Below, piece after piece: positions 31,217-42,724 of a DNA stretch of 64,000 nt. The stretch is taken from positions 2,044,436-2,108,435 of the forward strand of contig JAJEKV010000072.1 in assembly GCA_021234155.1 (NCBI GenBank), read 5' to 3'. The first letter of the stretch is position 1. Each line of letters begins with the position of its first letter. The DNA comes from Isoetes taiwanensis (Eukaryota > Streptophyta > Lycopodiopsida > Isoetales > Isoetaceae). The position numbers and the translations under genes are program-made. The notes below the pieces were generated by a model. It saw nothing but the letters and a program-made list of their open reading frames with translations, had not been told where the DNA came from and searched no databases.

Positions 31217-33720
31217 AGCACTCGAACAAACTGAAAATATTTCAGAATTCGATGATCCGTATAGACTATGACCTTATGAGGAGATTCTTCTAGAAAACCT
31301 CTCTATTAGAATAACCTATAGCTAACAACTCCTTGTCATAAATTAGATAGTTGATTTCAGCAGCCTAGAACTTTCGCGAGTGATGGGTGATTGGATGTAG
31401 CTCATAGTCATTCCCTTCATAGGATACCGGCAAGAAAAAAATTAGCTACTTTGATAATATATGGGCAGAAGGATCTGCATGAGCAAGAACTAGTGCCGTT
31501 GTAAAAGTATACTTCAGAATAACGAACGCAGTTTCTGCTTCCATACTTTAGAGTAACGAAAGCAGTTCCTGCTTTCACACTCTATTCAAATGGCACATCG
31601 TTTGCCATGAGACATGTCAAAGAAAGGGCAATCTCCGAATAATCCTGAATAAAACGAGGATAGAAGTTGGCAAATCCAAGACACCGACAGAACTGGGATG
31701 CTCAACCTTGCTTCTAAAGATGGTGATAGTAGCGAATGCACTATCCATAAAGCAAGCATTTGCACCATATCAAGTTGCACCAATGCTTCCAATCTTTTTA
31801 ACCTCTGATTCGGATGATGAAAGAGATAAAAAATTCCTTACTGGAACCTGTCATGAAGTGTGGAAGGAGTCTGACAAATGGCGTCCAGATGATAAGAGAC
31901 TCCTACTATTCGTACCGGTCCCTGGAGTTTTCCGACTGATTTGGGTGCTTCATAGGGCATCCACGAGCAATATCACCAGGTCCTCCACAAGGCAAAGATT
32001 GGTCTCTCTCCGATGCTGCTTCTCGGCAGCAGATAAGGAACCTCGAACTGCATTATCAATCTGCATAGACTCAGGCCGGGGCATGCTGGATTCTATAGAT
32101 GAGACTGGGACAGGCATAGCTACAGGCTCATGTGAGATTGGAAAGACCTAACTACGTCTTTCTTGCTTACATTCGAAGAGCCGATTACCACAGCGAACTA
32201 CAAATTTGATGGCTTCTTCTAGAGTCTTAGAGTCCTCCATAAACATTAACATATATTTGACATCCTCCCAAAATCCTCTTTAAAAACAATCATGGAGAGC
32301 GACATCATTCCAGGCAGTATCACTTGCAATTTGATAAATTTCAGATGCATAAACTAAGATTGCAGAGTCTTGTGACTATTGTGCATTGCCGATCTATGTC
32401 TCCAAAGCATGCCTCGAGCTTTGCAATGCAAACAGCAAAATCCTGCAACTTTGGGTCTCCTTTCTCTAATAAAGGAGCAAACCAACTTAGAGCTGGCCCT
32501 GTGAGGAGAGAATCAATCAATCCAACTTGTTCCTAGGCCGTGGGATATATATGAGGATAGACTAGATCACAAGCATGACCTGATTCATAAAACCACGAAG
32601 CTTGGCCCAAGTGCCTTCAAACTTCTCGGACTCTGAGCTCTTTATTGTCTAATTGCAACTACTGGCATACTTGAATAAGTTGCTGGACTTACTGTAATTA
32701 AGTCAAAACTTCCTCCATAGAGATGAAATCACCAAATATGAGCAATACAAAGCATACAAGAATCTGTAAGGAATTCCGGTTCAAACTGTCACGAACCTAC
32801 GCGAAAACAAGGAAAATACGTGAAGAATGCGCAAGAAGTGCAGAAGAAATACGTCAAGATCGGCAAAGATTTTGATATATGATAAAGAAACAAGAATAGA
32901 ATGGCCCAAAGGCAAGTAATAACATGAGAGAGATGCCTAGAAGGCTCAAGATTGGCGTTGAACCAGAATGGTTTGACAAGAAGAAGGTGCCTCTATATAT
33001 ATCTAGGCCAACAGTCAGGATTGCGCCACTCTAATGGACGAGATCATGCCAAATATCGGGCATGCATGCAGTTTCTAGAATATTCTAGACCCTCCTAGAA
33101 TCAGCCCCACATATAAAGAAGATGTGAGGGAATGTTTTCAATAAGTATCGGTAGCGCACTTAACAAATGTGGATGACTCGTAGCTAGAAGTTTGCAAGTT
33201 CAAGTTCTGCCTTGTGTAACTATTTTTTTGCATCCATGTGACGACCATCTTTTGTATACAGGAGTAGAATACTCATATGTTATGAATATCCGCAAGTAAT
33301 CATGGATAGCAACCACTGTACGCGTAGCTTGCAACACCTGAATCTGAGAGCTTAGCGCTTGCTAGTGCATCACTTGCCTTTCCAACCTACGTGGCGCAGT
33401 TGCTCATGAGCCTCAGCATGACGACCCTTCCCTTGCTAAGCTACCATGCATTGCATAGCTCTCGCATATCAAATCCCGTGCGATAGAGCTTTGTTCTATC
33501 CTCTGAAGTTTGGTGGTAGCCTTTATGTTCTCATGTAACGATGTTGTCTCTAGAGTGATGACTTTGGAGGTTTGGATGTGTTGACACTTCAACTGATATT
33601 CTTTGATGGCTGCCTGGACAGCCCTTCGAATGGTGGCAGTCATCTCCTCAGCTTCTGATTGAAAGTGGGATTTAGATTGTTCGTCTCCTGCTCGGCTCTT
33701 CGTGATCCATGATGTCAATG
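31217..33720 (-). mobile_element. degraded Ty3/gypsy retrotransposon
   Basis: Minus-strand frames around 31220-31720 read LGFANFYRRFIQDYSEIA, FEWS, HHSRKF, AAEINYLIYDKELLAIG and TDHR-like remnants, which are the RT/RNase H junction of Ty3/gypsy elements. Around 32160-32640 the frames read SAILVYASEIYQIASDTAWN and FMEDSKTLEEAIKFVVRCGN followed by RLFECKQER, the gypsy gag domain. A 101-codon helical stretch at 33413-33718 may be the gag N-terminus. Protease, most of RT and integrase are missing, and many stops are present. The order gag then RT on the minus strand is consistent. Confidence 0.8.
33138..33216 (+). repeat. tRNA-like segment, possible SINE head
   Basis: GGTAGCGCACTTAACAAATG is followed 40 bases later by GCAAGTTCAAGTTCTGCC, which resemble RNA polymerase III box A and box B. 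A T run follows at about 33222. The fold is incomplete, so a true tRNA gene is unlikely. Confidence 0.3.
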
Positions 33721-34576
33721 CTGGTGGATGGTGTCTAGATGGGCTTGTAGGTCAGAAAGATCCAACTTATCATGCTACCTTTTAGACTACACTAGGTGGT
33801 GGCTATCCTCACGCTGTTGCATGCGATCTCAATGCCAGAAATGCGTTGCTTTTCTGTTGCTAGTTGCTTTTTGAGCAACTTAGGTAACGAGGACTGCATC
33901 TCTTCTACCAAGCTTGCAATCCCAGTAGTATTAACCTCAACCATTGTCTGGATTTCTTTCCAGCTCTATGCAGGTGCCTGATTAGGTGTGCACAAGCTGT
34001 TTGGCACTAAATTTGAGTATCGGGCATATGCTTACCGAGCTAAGTTTGTTGTCTGATCTTTTGTGCGAGCCTCTTTTATCATGGTAGATTTGTCCATCTT
34101 AATTTAATTGTCTATTCTATGCAGTGGGGCTGTTGGTGTATTCCCCCAAGATATGCCTAGCTACCATGTTGCCATCTGGCGGTGCCTTTGACTTGGATTG
34201 TGGGATTTGATGGGCATCACCATCAATATGCACGTCCTTGGAATTTGGGGATGGGGCCACTGGAGTCGCCATAGGGGTCTAGATGGAGATGGTGGGGATG
34301 GCCTAACAGGCTCTTGGATCCCTCACAATTAAAATGGATGAAAGCAAAGTATAAATGATGCCTGCCCCCAGTGGTTGGCATGGGGAGGGAGAGAGGAGGG
34401 GTTCAACTTTATGGATGGGAAGTTCAATTCTCGCGGGTATGGGAATTTTTTTTCTTTTGGGCCCAAGAGGTGGCCGCAGAAGGGGAGACAAGGAAGCTTG
34501 GAAAGTTTTATTGAGTTCTATACTCTTAAATTGGATGCCCGCCCAATTAAAATGGCCCTGGAGAAGGCTTTTTGAC

Positions 34577-34713
34577 AAGTCAAAAAGTCAAAGTCTAAGT
34601 CAATGCCCAAAGTCAAGGTCAATGGAGAAGGGTTTTGACGTGTCAAAAAGTCAAAGACAAAGGCAAAGTCAAATAAAATGGTCAAAACTTTATGTTAATG
34701 ACCAAAGTCAAGG
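34577..34713. repeat. GTCAA-rich minisatellite
   Basis: GTCAA (TTGAC on the other strand, the core of the W-box) occurs about eleven times within 140 bases, in words such as AAAGTCAAGGTCAATGG (three variants) and TCAAAAAGTCAAAG (twice). It is an interrupted repeat rather than an obvious promoter. Confidence 0.75.
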
Positions 34714-34719
34714 TCAATG

Positions 34720-35340
34720 GCACCCTAGAAAGGTTGAGACTAGCAAATGTTTAGGCATTGTGAAAATCCTATATTTTACTTGAATGTTACACTTAAAACA
34801 CATCACATTCTAAGGTTTTGAGCCATAGCTCTTCCAAGCTAATTTTGCAAATACATGTAGCACATTACTTATTTGTTCATGTCCTCGGCATCTAGCTCTA
34901 GGTATTGCCACGTCACCTTCCTCCTTTTCTAGGTTTGCATAAAAGTTCGTATGGGCTGAAACAGTACAATCTGGAGTTAATTTGCTCATGAAAAGAGCAC
35001 TTTCTTTTTCATTATCGATACTAGTAATGGATTCCCTCGATATACTTCGTATCTTAGCAATTGTTTGCGATGTTGCAGCATTAGTTATCTTTTTAGTCAC
35101 AAAGGAAGATAATCTATTATGCCAAAGTGTGGAAGAACTAGTAGAGCTAACATAGGGCTAACATGGTAAAGCCAGCCACTTTATGTGTAAGTGTGGAATG
35201 GAAGTTGGAATACAGGGGTATTGGAAATGAAATATTTTTAGATTTGTGTCTGTTTATATAAAATGTTTCATAAAGTGCCTCAAATTCGTCAAGAAGGATC
35301 AGTTTTTTATTTCCAGTGGTGCGTTTTTTCATCCAGCCGA
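34720..35340. other. unassigned stretch
   Basis: A minus ORF at 34810-35100 (96 codons) has mixed composition but no recognisable motif. I see no RNA gene, LTR or other repeat here. Confidence 0.3.
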
Positions 35341-35342
35341 AA

Positions 35343-35582
35343 TGATTTTTCCTCCTTCACCTTCCATGACTTCTCGGCCATGTTTTCTTTGCACTGCCCT
35401 TGGAAATGGTGGAGTGGTTCCACGGAGCTCAAATGTGCACTCGTCCTTGGTGGTGAATGAGGAGGGGTTTATGATCGAAAAAAAGCTGCATTTTTCTTAT
35501 CAATCGCATCGTGATGGCGGTGTTTGTTGGGAGTTCGAATATTGCAATCATGATGACATGATCATTATGTTTTATAATGCAG
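35343..35582 (+). CDS. exon-like ORF, unrecognised
   Basis: Starting MIFPPSPSMTSRPCFLC, the frame runs through GNGGVVPRSSNVHSSLVVNE and YQSHRDGGVCWEFEYCNHDD to NAG at a CAG|GTAAAA donor (35582). Composition and the splice donor suggest a first exon of about 80 codons on the plus strand. No downstream partner exon was identified and no family is recognised. Confidence 0.35.
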
Positions 35583-36197
35583 GTAAAAGAGGCTATGTCG
35601 AGTATAATTGTTTCTTACATCGTTTATTTGTTTGTACCATTAAACTGATTGATGTCTTGCCACTAATGCATGAAACTTTATAATGTAGTCAAAGCAAAAT
35701 AATATACTACACAAGACTTGAACTAGAAATTCATGTTGCATGTTTCCTAGCTACTGTTGTACTTCTCAATGTGCCTCAAAATGAAATGATGGCTCGCTTG
35801 AAAATTTCTTTCCTTTGTTTGCTTTTGTTCACACGCATTTCTATTTCAGCTAATATCCTAATATCCTAAGGATGGTATTCACTAACGCAAGTGACAGTAT
35901 TCGTTTAAAATAGAAGCCAATAGGAAATACGCAGGTCATATTCTGTCGTTCATCCCTCTTTCCATTGGGTGTGGTAGGTGTATAGCTGGCATTATTTTGT
36001 TGTTGCCATTGAATTTTTATTTTACCGGGCAATATTATCCGGTAGAAGCAACATTTCAACAGCAATAAAGAGCTAAAAATCAGTGATCATTGTTTTTGCG
36101 TTGCTGTTAATGGAAGGCTTTAGAGTGAAAAATGCCAGCAATTTCATATTTTGTGAGGAAACTATAGAGCCACATCATTGTGGAATATGCCATTATG

Positions 36198-36331
36198 TGG
36201 AATGGGAAGGGGGGGCGATTCATGTGCTAGCAGGGGAAGCTGGCTACTGCCAGCAGCCAGTCGCGTCGTAGCTAGCTTCCCTAGCTTCCCCTGCTAGCAA
36301 AGGAATCGTCGACCTCTTCCCATTTCCACCC
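36198..36331. repeat. about 45-bp imperfect inverted repeat
   Basis: TGCTAGCAGGGGAAGCT (36225-36241) pairs exactly with AGCTTCCCCTGCTAGCA (36283-36299). The match extends outward, with gaps, through CGATT/AATCG and AATGGGAAG/CTTCCCATT. The loop is 41 bases. Confidence 0.85.
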
Positions 36332-36370
36332 TGTCAAGGAAAGGCAGCAGGTGATCCAGCAGTGGTGCTT

Positions 36371-36482
36371 CAGATTTCGAGCATGATTCAAACTCCTGAG
36401 TGTTTTTCCGTCAGATTCTGATTATGATTCAAGCGTCCCGAGTGTTTTTCCGTCGGATTTTGAGCACGATTCAAGCTCCTGG
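36371..36482. repeat. about 50-bp tandem repeat, two units
   Basis: GAGTGTTTTTCCGTC(A/G)GATT with flanking GATTCAA(A/G)C words recurs at about 36397 and 36449. Confidence 0.7.
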
Positions 36483-37360
36483 ATTCAGCTATGGTGATAC
36501 TTCACCTACACAGGTAACTGGCCCAACCAGTCGTTCCAGAATGCTGCATCCATTTTTCATTCTCGGATAGAATGACCACCACGTGGCAATCCATCTTTAG
36601 ACTACAAACAAGAACGCACACCAACGTTAATATATGGAGGATCTTAAGAATAAAAATGCCACGCTGGCCCAATAAAAAAATTTCCAGCCAGTGGGCAATG
36701 GAGGCTTTTCTCTCTGAACATTCAGCCTAGGGCTGTGCATGGGATTGGATCGGCTGGGTCTTAGAAGCCATCGGATCGGAAGCCCTAGTTCATGGTCGAC
36801 GGCCGTTGCAGCCTAGGAGCTCCTTTTCTTATCCAGGTAAAGGCCGCATCCCAGCTTGAATATTTTTGAAAAATAGCTATTCTGGCGATTCTTCATAACT
36901 GCAGGCTAGGATGTCGTTTTCCAGATTTCCAGAATATCTTGACATGGATAGAGCTAAAAAATGTCACAGTAGCAATCCTAGAAGTTGCATGCCCAAAGCT
37001 TAGAAATCCGAGTTCAATTACTAGGTGTTAAACCCGAGATAGACACTAGACCCATAAAACCAGAAATCTAGACCTTGTAGACTTTGCTTTGGGTAGGAAC
37101 AACTTAATTTTGACATCTGGATCTTGCTCCAAGTTTGGTGAAATACATTCCAATGAGTGTAGTGGATGGATATGTTAGTTGCATGTAATAATTTTCTGTC
37201 CGAATACGCTTGCTCAACAAAGAGCTATTGGTTGCGTTACTAAGAGAACAACAACAATATATAAGTGACATTCTTATTCTGCGAGATGCTAAGAATTATA
37301 ATTGCAAAATTATTACTTTGAAAAATCTAAACTGTTGGGCAATGATCACGCAACTTCTAA

Positions 37361-37515
37361 GATTTCAATTGTGCTACTAGACATTAAAATGATCTTGCAG
37401 TTGATACTATAAGGAACTTGCTGATTTCTAGAATTTCAATTGTGCTACTAGACATTAAAATGATCTTGGAGTTATTTACTACTAATGATGATACTATAAG
37501 GAACTTGCTGATTTC
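37361..37515. repeat. direct duplication of about 70 bp
   Basis: ATTTCAATTGTGCTACTAGACATTAAAATGATCTTG occurs twice (about 37363 and 37434), each followed by GATACTATAAGGAACTTGCT. The second unit has an 18-base insertion. Confidence 0.85.
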
Positions 37516-37744
37516 CACTCCTTTACCATCTTGTATGTTATAAGTATGATAATTTCTTCTCTCTCTTTTGGAGATATAAAGGCTAATAACTTATGAATGA
37601 TTTGACCATGGTCCATAACATTTACGACTTGTGATTCTTCTAAGAACATTTATAGAATGATACATAACCATGAACGTTTTGTGCAGTCTAAACTTGTAAG
37701 TTTTTTAAACTCGTAAGTTTTCTAAGAGCGGGTTTAGGCTGCAG

Positions 37745-38456
37745 CGGCTTATTGCAGGGGTGGCGACAACGGTAGCAACAATGAGCGGGACCACTTCGAC
37801 AACGGTAGCAACAATGAGCGGGACCACTTGCACAGATTGGCAGGAACGCAGTGCAGTGATGTATTTAGAGAGTGTGATGGCTAATAATAGTTTCTCTATG
37901 TCCGACTTAGAGACATGTTTTCGCCATGCAATTTCTCCTATCACCAGAATTTTGCTAGCTTCTATTATAGATGGGATAGTAGATTCTTTTGAGTTCATGG
38001 ACGTTGTCTCTTCTGTTGCTGAAAATTATGAAGCTTGCCAACGTGCTAATCCGAATGTACTATTCCAATCATTGAAGTAGGTTCATGGGCCTCAGAAATG
38101 GATATAGAAATGGATGTAGAAATGTATGAGACGAGAGCGCAACACTTGAAGAGGTATTATTTTTTTTCTAAGTTTTTAAGAACTTTCATATTTTTTTTAA
38201 TAAATTTTCTTTGTTTTTTTTTTCCTTTTTTCTTTTTTTTCAGACTTTCTACTATTCTTGAGACTTTGCGTCATGATTTTGAGTATCCTTGTGATGTGAA
38301 AGCTCATGTTGGAAATGGATTTGCGACTTGTGAGGGATGTTGCGCGGAGTTGGATGAAGCATCCGAATCCAAAAATCTCAGACAGCTTAGACGTAATCCA
38401 TTTTTTACGGAAGAAGCCCTTTTTAAACCTTACAGCGAAAACGCGATCACGTACAG
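37745..38456 (+). CDS. exons of an unrecognised gene
   Basis: The frame 37745-38080 carries an 11-codon tandem duplication (ATTVATMSGTTS twice; 33 bp at 37764 and 37797), then WQERSAVMYLESVMANNSF and ISPITRILLASIIDGIV. An ATG at 38098 opens MDIEMDVEMYETRAQHLK, which splices in phase at 38153|38154 and 38243|38244 (90-bp intron with a T-rich acceptor). It continues as RLSTILETLRHDFEYPCDVK and FATCEGCCAELDEASES, ending at a CAG|GTATT donor at 38456. A CxGCC cluster suggests a small metal-binding site. It is not clear whether the 37745-38080 frame belongs to the same transcript, since only about 17 bases separate its stop from the next ATG. No family recognised. Confidence 0.45.
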
Positions 38457-38870
38457 GTATTACTCTAAACCCTAATCAAGGACTAATCAGGGAACAAATT
38501 GAAGCTCCATAAGATCGTGTTGGAACTTGTCACATACGTGAATGGTAGTGTAAAGTTACTCGGTTCCAAGTCCCTTTCTAAACCTTTTTTTCTTGTGGAT
38601 ACCCTCTTGGAGGTATGTGTTTAGCATACATGGGTTCTCTTGTGCATACAATTGTTCTTGGTTATTGGGTTGATTATTCTTTCATGTTCGCTCATGTTAT
38701 CGATTCTCATCCTTTAACAAGTAGTTGTGTTCCTAAGTTAGGGATTCTTTATCACACATAGCAAAACAACTATATGCAAGAGTTTGTGGTAGCAAAAGTC
38801 ACTTGCTTCCATCCTTAGGGCTAAGTGCTCTCCAGACACACTGGTCCATTGCTAAAGAAATACACCCACT

Positions 38871-39407
38871 CCTAGGTCACAAAAAACGTTTTCATGGTTT
38901 TTATTTGAGCCTTTTGAAAACGTGGAAAAAACGTTTTCTTTCTGGGTTAGAATGAAAAACGTAAAAAAAACGCTGCCAGAATTTCTTACCGGAAAAAAGA
39001 CATGATATTTCATTGCATATAAATTCTCATAGAGATCTGATATATTATGACAGGAACTTTGATTTGAGAGAGAAATTCCAAAAACTTAGGCATACTTAGA
39101 CATAGAAACTCTTGACATAGACATTGTTTATCACAGTTTATCACAGAATTAGTGTGAGAAACAAATTAGAGTGTGCAGGCATATATTTTTTGATTCCTGC
39201 CATAAATCTGGCAAGAACTCCGTTGAGATATGGGTAATGGAGAAGGAAATCCTAACGGGGCAAAAATGGCTCAAAAAAGTCGCCTGTTTTTGTTGCCGGA
39301 AAAGTTACAGAAAAATACGTGTATTTTTTGCGTCTTTATAGGGTTTAGTTCCGCACGTGAAAAAAACGTTTTTTTTCCCTAAATGTCAACGTTTTCTGTG
39401 ACCTAGG
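38871..39407. mobile_element. 537-bp MITE-like element with TIRs
   Basis: The left end CCTAGGTCACAAAAAACGTT and the right end (reverse complement CCTAGGTCACAGAAAACGTT) match at 19 of 20 bases. The interior is rich in AAAAAACGTTTT words and non-coding. It lies between exon-like stretches, probably in an intron or spacer. No target duplication is clear. Confidence 0.75.
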
Positions 39408-39490
39408 TTCTGAATGCCTATGTTCTGAATGCCTAGCATTCTATATGTTCTATGCTTTTAAAGAGATCACAAAACCTCATACTGATTGTA

Positions 39491-39644
39491 TTCATTATAT
39501 GCATCCTATAGCCAGACCCAGACAGTCTAGTAAGGCAAAGTTGTGACCTAAACAATCTAGTTGTGTGTTCATTATATGCATCCTATAGCCAGACCCAGAC
39601 AGTCTAGCAAGGCAAAAGTTGTGACCTAAACAATCTAGTTGTGC
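39491..39644. repeat. 77-bp tandem repeat, two units
   Basis: The unit starting TTCATTATATGCATCCTATA occurs at 39491 and 39568, and ends with AACAATCTAGTTGTG in both. There are only about three differences. Confidence 0.93.
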
Positions 39645-40035
39645 TGCTTCATCACCAAGATTTGGAATTAAAATCAGAGAGGAATTAGCACCTTTTCACT
39701 TTTCATCTCTGCTTTTCTGGTTGACTCACTCTATCACATGCTCATTATTTTAGTAACATGCCCATTATTAGACTGACATTTCTTAATTCTAGATTCACAA
39801 TCTACTCTTTTAGTCGTCAAAAGGTCTCTTGCATGCAAGGAAGTGTTATCCAAGGCAATCCTAGCCTTCTTCCTGGACATAGATAACTTAATGACCTCTG
39901 TTCGAGCATAATGATATTTGCCACACTTCTGTCGGTACACTTATCACATGCAGACTTGTTCATATATGCATAGACTAGCCTGATCCATTATTTAGGATTT
40001 AGGGATTATAATGCTCCTTTTTGTTATTTGTGCAG

Positions 40036-40552
40036 CTGTAGCGGTGCAACAAGAAGATGTTGATATCAGTGCATTTGATTCAAAAATGGAAAGGCTTCGG
40101 TTCAGGTTCCCAATCGTAGATAAGTTGACTGACCCTGCAGTTGTTGTGATTGAGCCCATAGATGCGGCGGCTGCTGCTGCAGTTTCAAGTCACGTAGTTG
40201 GGATTCTTAAAACGATGGCAGCAGCAACAGTTTATCCACTACCATCAAATGTGGCTCTAGTGAATTTGGTAGATCCAGCGGGACCACCAAGTAAGAAATT
40301 TGTTTTTTTTTTGCTAGCCAATTTTGTATCACTAATTTAAGTTTGGTTACAGGTGCCACCTTCGGATTCACGTTTAAGGTTGCAAATGTACAGGAGGCTA
40401 GAACATTTGCTGGGATCTTGAGAGTTTCTCTTTCAGATGCAAATCTTGTTGGTGGGAATGGTCCGCCGACTCGGATATGCATGGGCCAGGAGGGGGGTTA
40501 CGGGTGTTTTAGATGTGAAGTTCCAAACAAAGATGTAGGGTTAAGGATTTAA
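40036..40552 (+). CDS. last two exons of an unrecognised gene
   Basis: The exon 40036-40290 follows a TTTGTGCAG acceptor and reads VQQEDVDISAFDSKMERLRF and FPIVDKLTDPAVVVIEPIDA, then an Ala-rich helix and VNLVDPAGPP, ending at a GTAAG donor. A 62-bp intron is removed in phase. The exon 40353-40552 reads TFGFTFKVANVQEARTFAGI, LRVSLSDANLVGGNGPPTR and GCFRCEVPNKDVGLRI-stop. The coding is clean, with no lesion. Upstream exons may be those at 37.7-38.5 kb, but the phases do not join directly, so at least one exon is missing or the genes are separate. The stop lies only 105 bases outside the left TIR of the neighbouring transposon. Confidence 0.5.
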
Positions 40553-41730
40553 TGCTTACTATGACTATATTATAGTTTATCTATAATGTTGAGCAAGTTT
40601 TCCAGTGAACTATAACTAAACTATAACTAAAGTTCGATAACAATGGTTTTAGCAAGTGGGTTAAAGCATGGTATAGTGGCTCAATATGTTAGTTTTGCAA
40701 CATCAAATAATAGATCCAAAATAGTGGGAATTTTAGTCCAAAAATAGCTCCAAGAACTTCGACCAACTCGAATGGCGAGAATGACGGAAATTTGGGGGGA
40801 ACTCGTTTGAAGCACCCAAGAGCTTAGCCTTTACCGCATCTCCAGAACCAGATGTTCACACACAGACGCCTCCATCAAGAACACGATTTGGGGGCTTGCA
40901 ATTGTGGCGTCAATTAAACAGTTACAACAGGATTTCCCCGGTTTTCAAGGTCGAATTTGCACTGCATGTATTGACAGGGTGACAGGGAAGCTACCATTTG
41001 AAGATTCGAAGTTATTGAGTAAGATTGGTTATGCACATAGACTATTACAATTTTTTCTTTAGCCTTGGCATTCGATTTGCTTCACCCCTTTATTCTAGCT
41101 TTGGTGGAACCTTTTAAATCCACTCTTTGAAGTCGGATTTGTGAAGACATGAGAGAATTTTTTGGTTCCCAGATAAGATAAATTTTAGATATGAACAGCA
41201 AAGCCATCTAACTGTGGCCAAGAATTTCATATTGAAACTTTTCAAAGGTTGAGCAATATGAAAGAAGTGGCTGCCATTTAGAATACATTTGTTTTGTTAC
41301 AGAATTTTTATTAAAAAAAGCATTGTTGATTACAGCATTATTAAAGTCTCAACGCATGTATATGTAAATGGTCAGGTGTTTTTTGTTATTTGCTTTAGCG
41401 TGCTTTGCTTTTTATTGAAGCTAACAGGTAAGTGCACATTTGCGGGAAGTTTTGCACATTTGTAAGTCTCGCAAAGCTTGCATTTGTATCATTTTTGGTC
41501 AGGCCCTAATATTAGTCAATGACTTGCTACATATCAAAGAAAACAAAGAATGATGCGACATAAAAGAGTTTAGAACACTCATTTTCCCAAAGAAGTCTTT
41601 TCTCGCTTTATTATTATAGTCGGTTTGTGGTTTGTAATTGTGCTTTTCATTTTTATTTTCGTGTTCATGGAAGAAGATAAGCGAACGTGACCGACAAAGA
41701 GAGAGGGATCACCTATAAGGATTTGTATAA

Positions 41731-41877
41731 ATCGAGGAGAAGGTCGATGACATTGAGATGCAAAAGATGTGGGGTGAGAAAGTGAAGGGTAGAGCTTGTT
41801 ACGTATACAAGCTTCTACAAGAGAAAAGAAAGAAGGAGTTCATGGATCTATACAAGAAAATATTCAACGAGATATAA
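41731..41877 (+). other. exon-like open frame in the transposon
   Basis: A 48-codon frame without ATG reads IEEKVDDIEMQKMWGEKVKG and LLQEKRKKEFMDLYKKIFNE, then stops. It is highly charged and helical and clearly protein-like. It may be a 3' exon of a transposon-borne gene; no family recognised. Confidence 0.35.
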
Positions 41878-42724
41878 AGTTTTAGGGCGGGCAGTGTTCC
41901 GTGTGCTTTAGCGATGGCTTTTGTGTTACATTGCAATGGGCGATTTTAGATTGGCTTAGCTTTTTATGAGCATGCATCTTCAGCCTCAAGAACTAAAAAG
42001 AATGAGTCATAGTGCTCAAGATGTCCTTACAATTGATGAAGATGAGGAGAATGACGTTACCTAAAGTCATATCGTCTCCAAGAGCACCCACTCCTATGTA
42101 ACATCTAACACTAAGCGAGAGAGCAACTTCCGGCAACAATCCACAAGGTAATTTAGATGTATCTTTCTTGTTTGATGAGTGTATAGATAAGTTGGCGCTT
42201 GCCATAGTTCATAGTTTGTGTCCGTGTCGTTTGCATACGTTTAAATTTCATTTGTTTATTCCGAGCTCGTGTTCATGTTAGTTACATTTGACATTTGAGT
42301 GGCGGTGTTAGTTTTAGTTAGTGCGTCTTATTTTTTAGTTAGTGTTAGAAGTTGTTTATATGCGCATTAATAGTTGCGAAGTGGCGCTTAGAACTGGTGG
42401 AGTTCTAGTTTGGTGTTCAATTTGCAACTTTGGCGATTCTGCTTCGAGTTGAAACTACTTTGAGTTCTGATTGGAATGTCGATTGCGTGTGTAGTGTCAC
42501 CGCAGATTCGAGTTGCAAACCACCGTTGGAGTTATAGCTGGAATGTCGATTTCGTATGTAGTTACTGATTCGAATGTTTTTGTTGGTAGTAGTTGCAGTT
42601 GGTGGTAGTTTCAATTTGTTTTTAGTTTCAGTTAGCTATTAGTTGCGCTTTCAACTCAAACAATGCTCATTTGTTGTTGCAGTTTGTATATACAATTTTG
42701 TCTAATCAGATGCATGTTACAGCA

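Noticed and set aside
31708-32151. Plus-strand ORF of 147 codons
   Set aside because: The minus strand here gives Ty3/gypsy remnants on both sides, and the plus reading has no family-like features.
33138-33216. Functional tRNA gene
   Set aside because: Only box-A and box-B-like words are present; acceptor and anticodon stems do not pair convincingly.
39491-39644. LTR pair
   Set aside because: The two copies are only 77 bases each and directly adjacent, so this is a tandem repeat.
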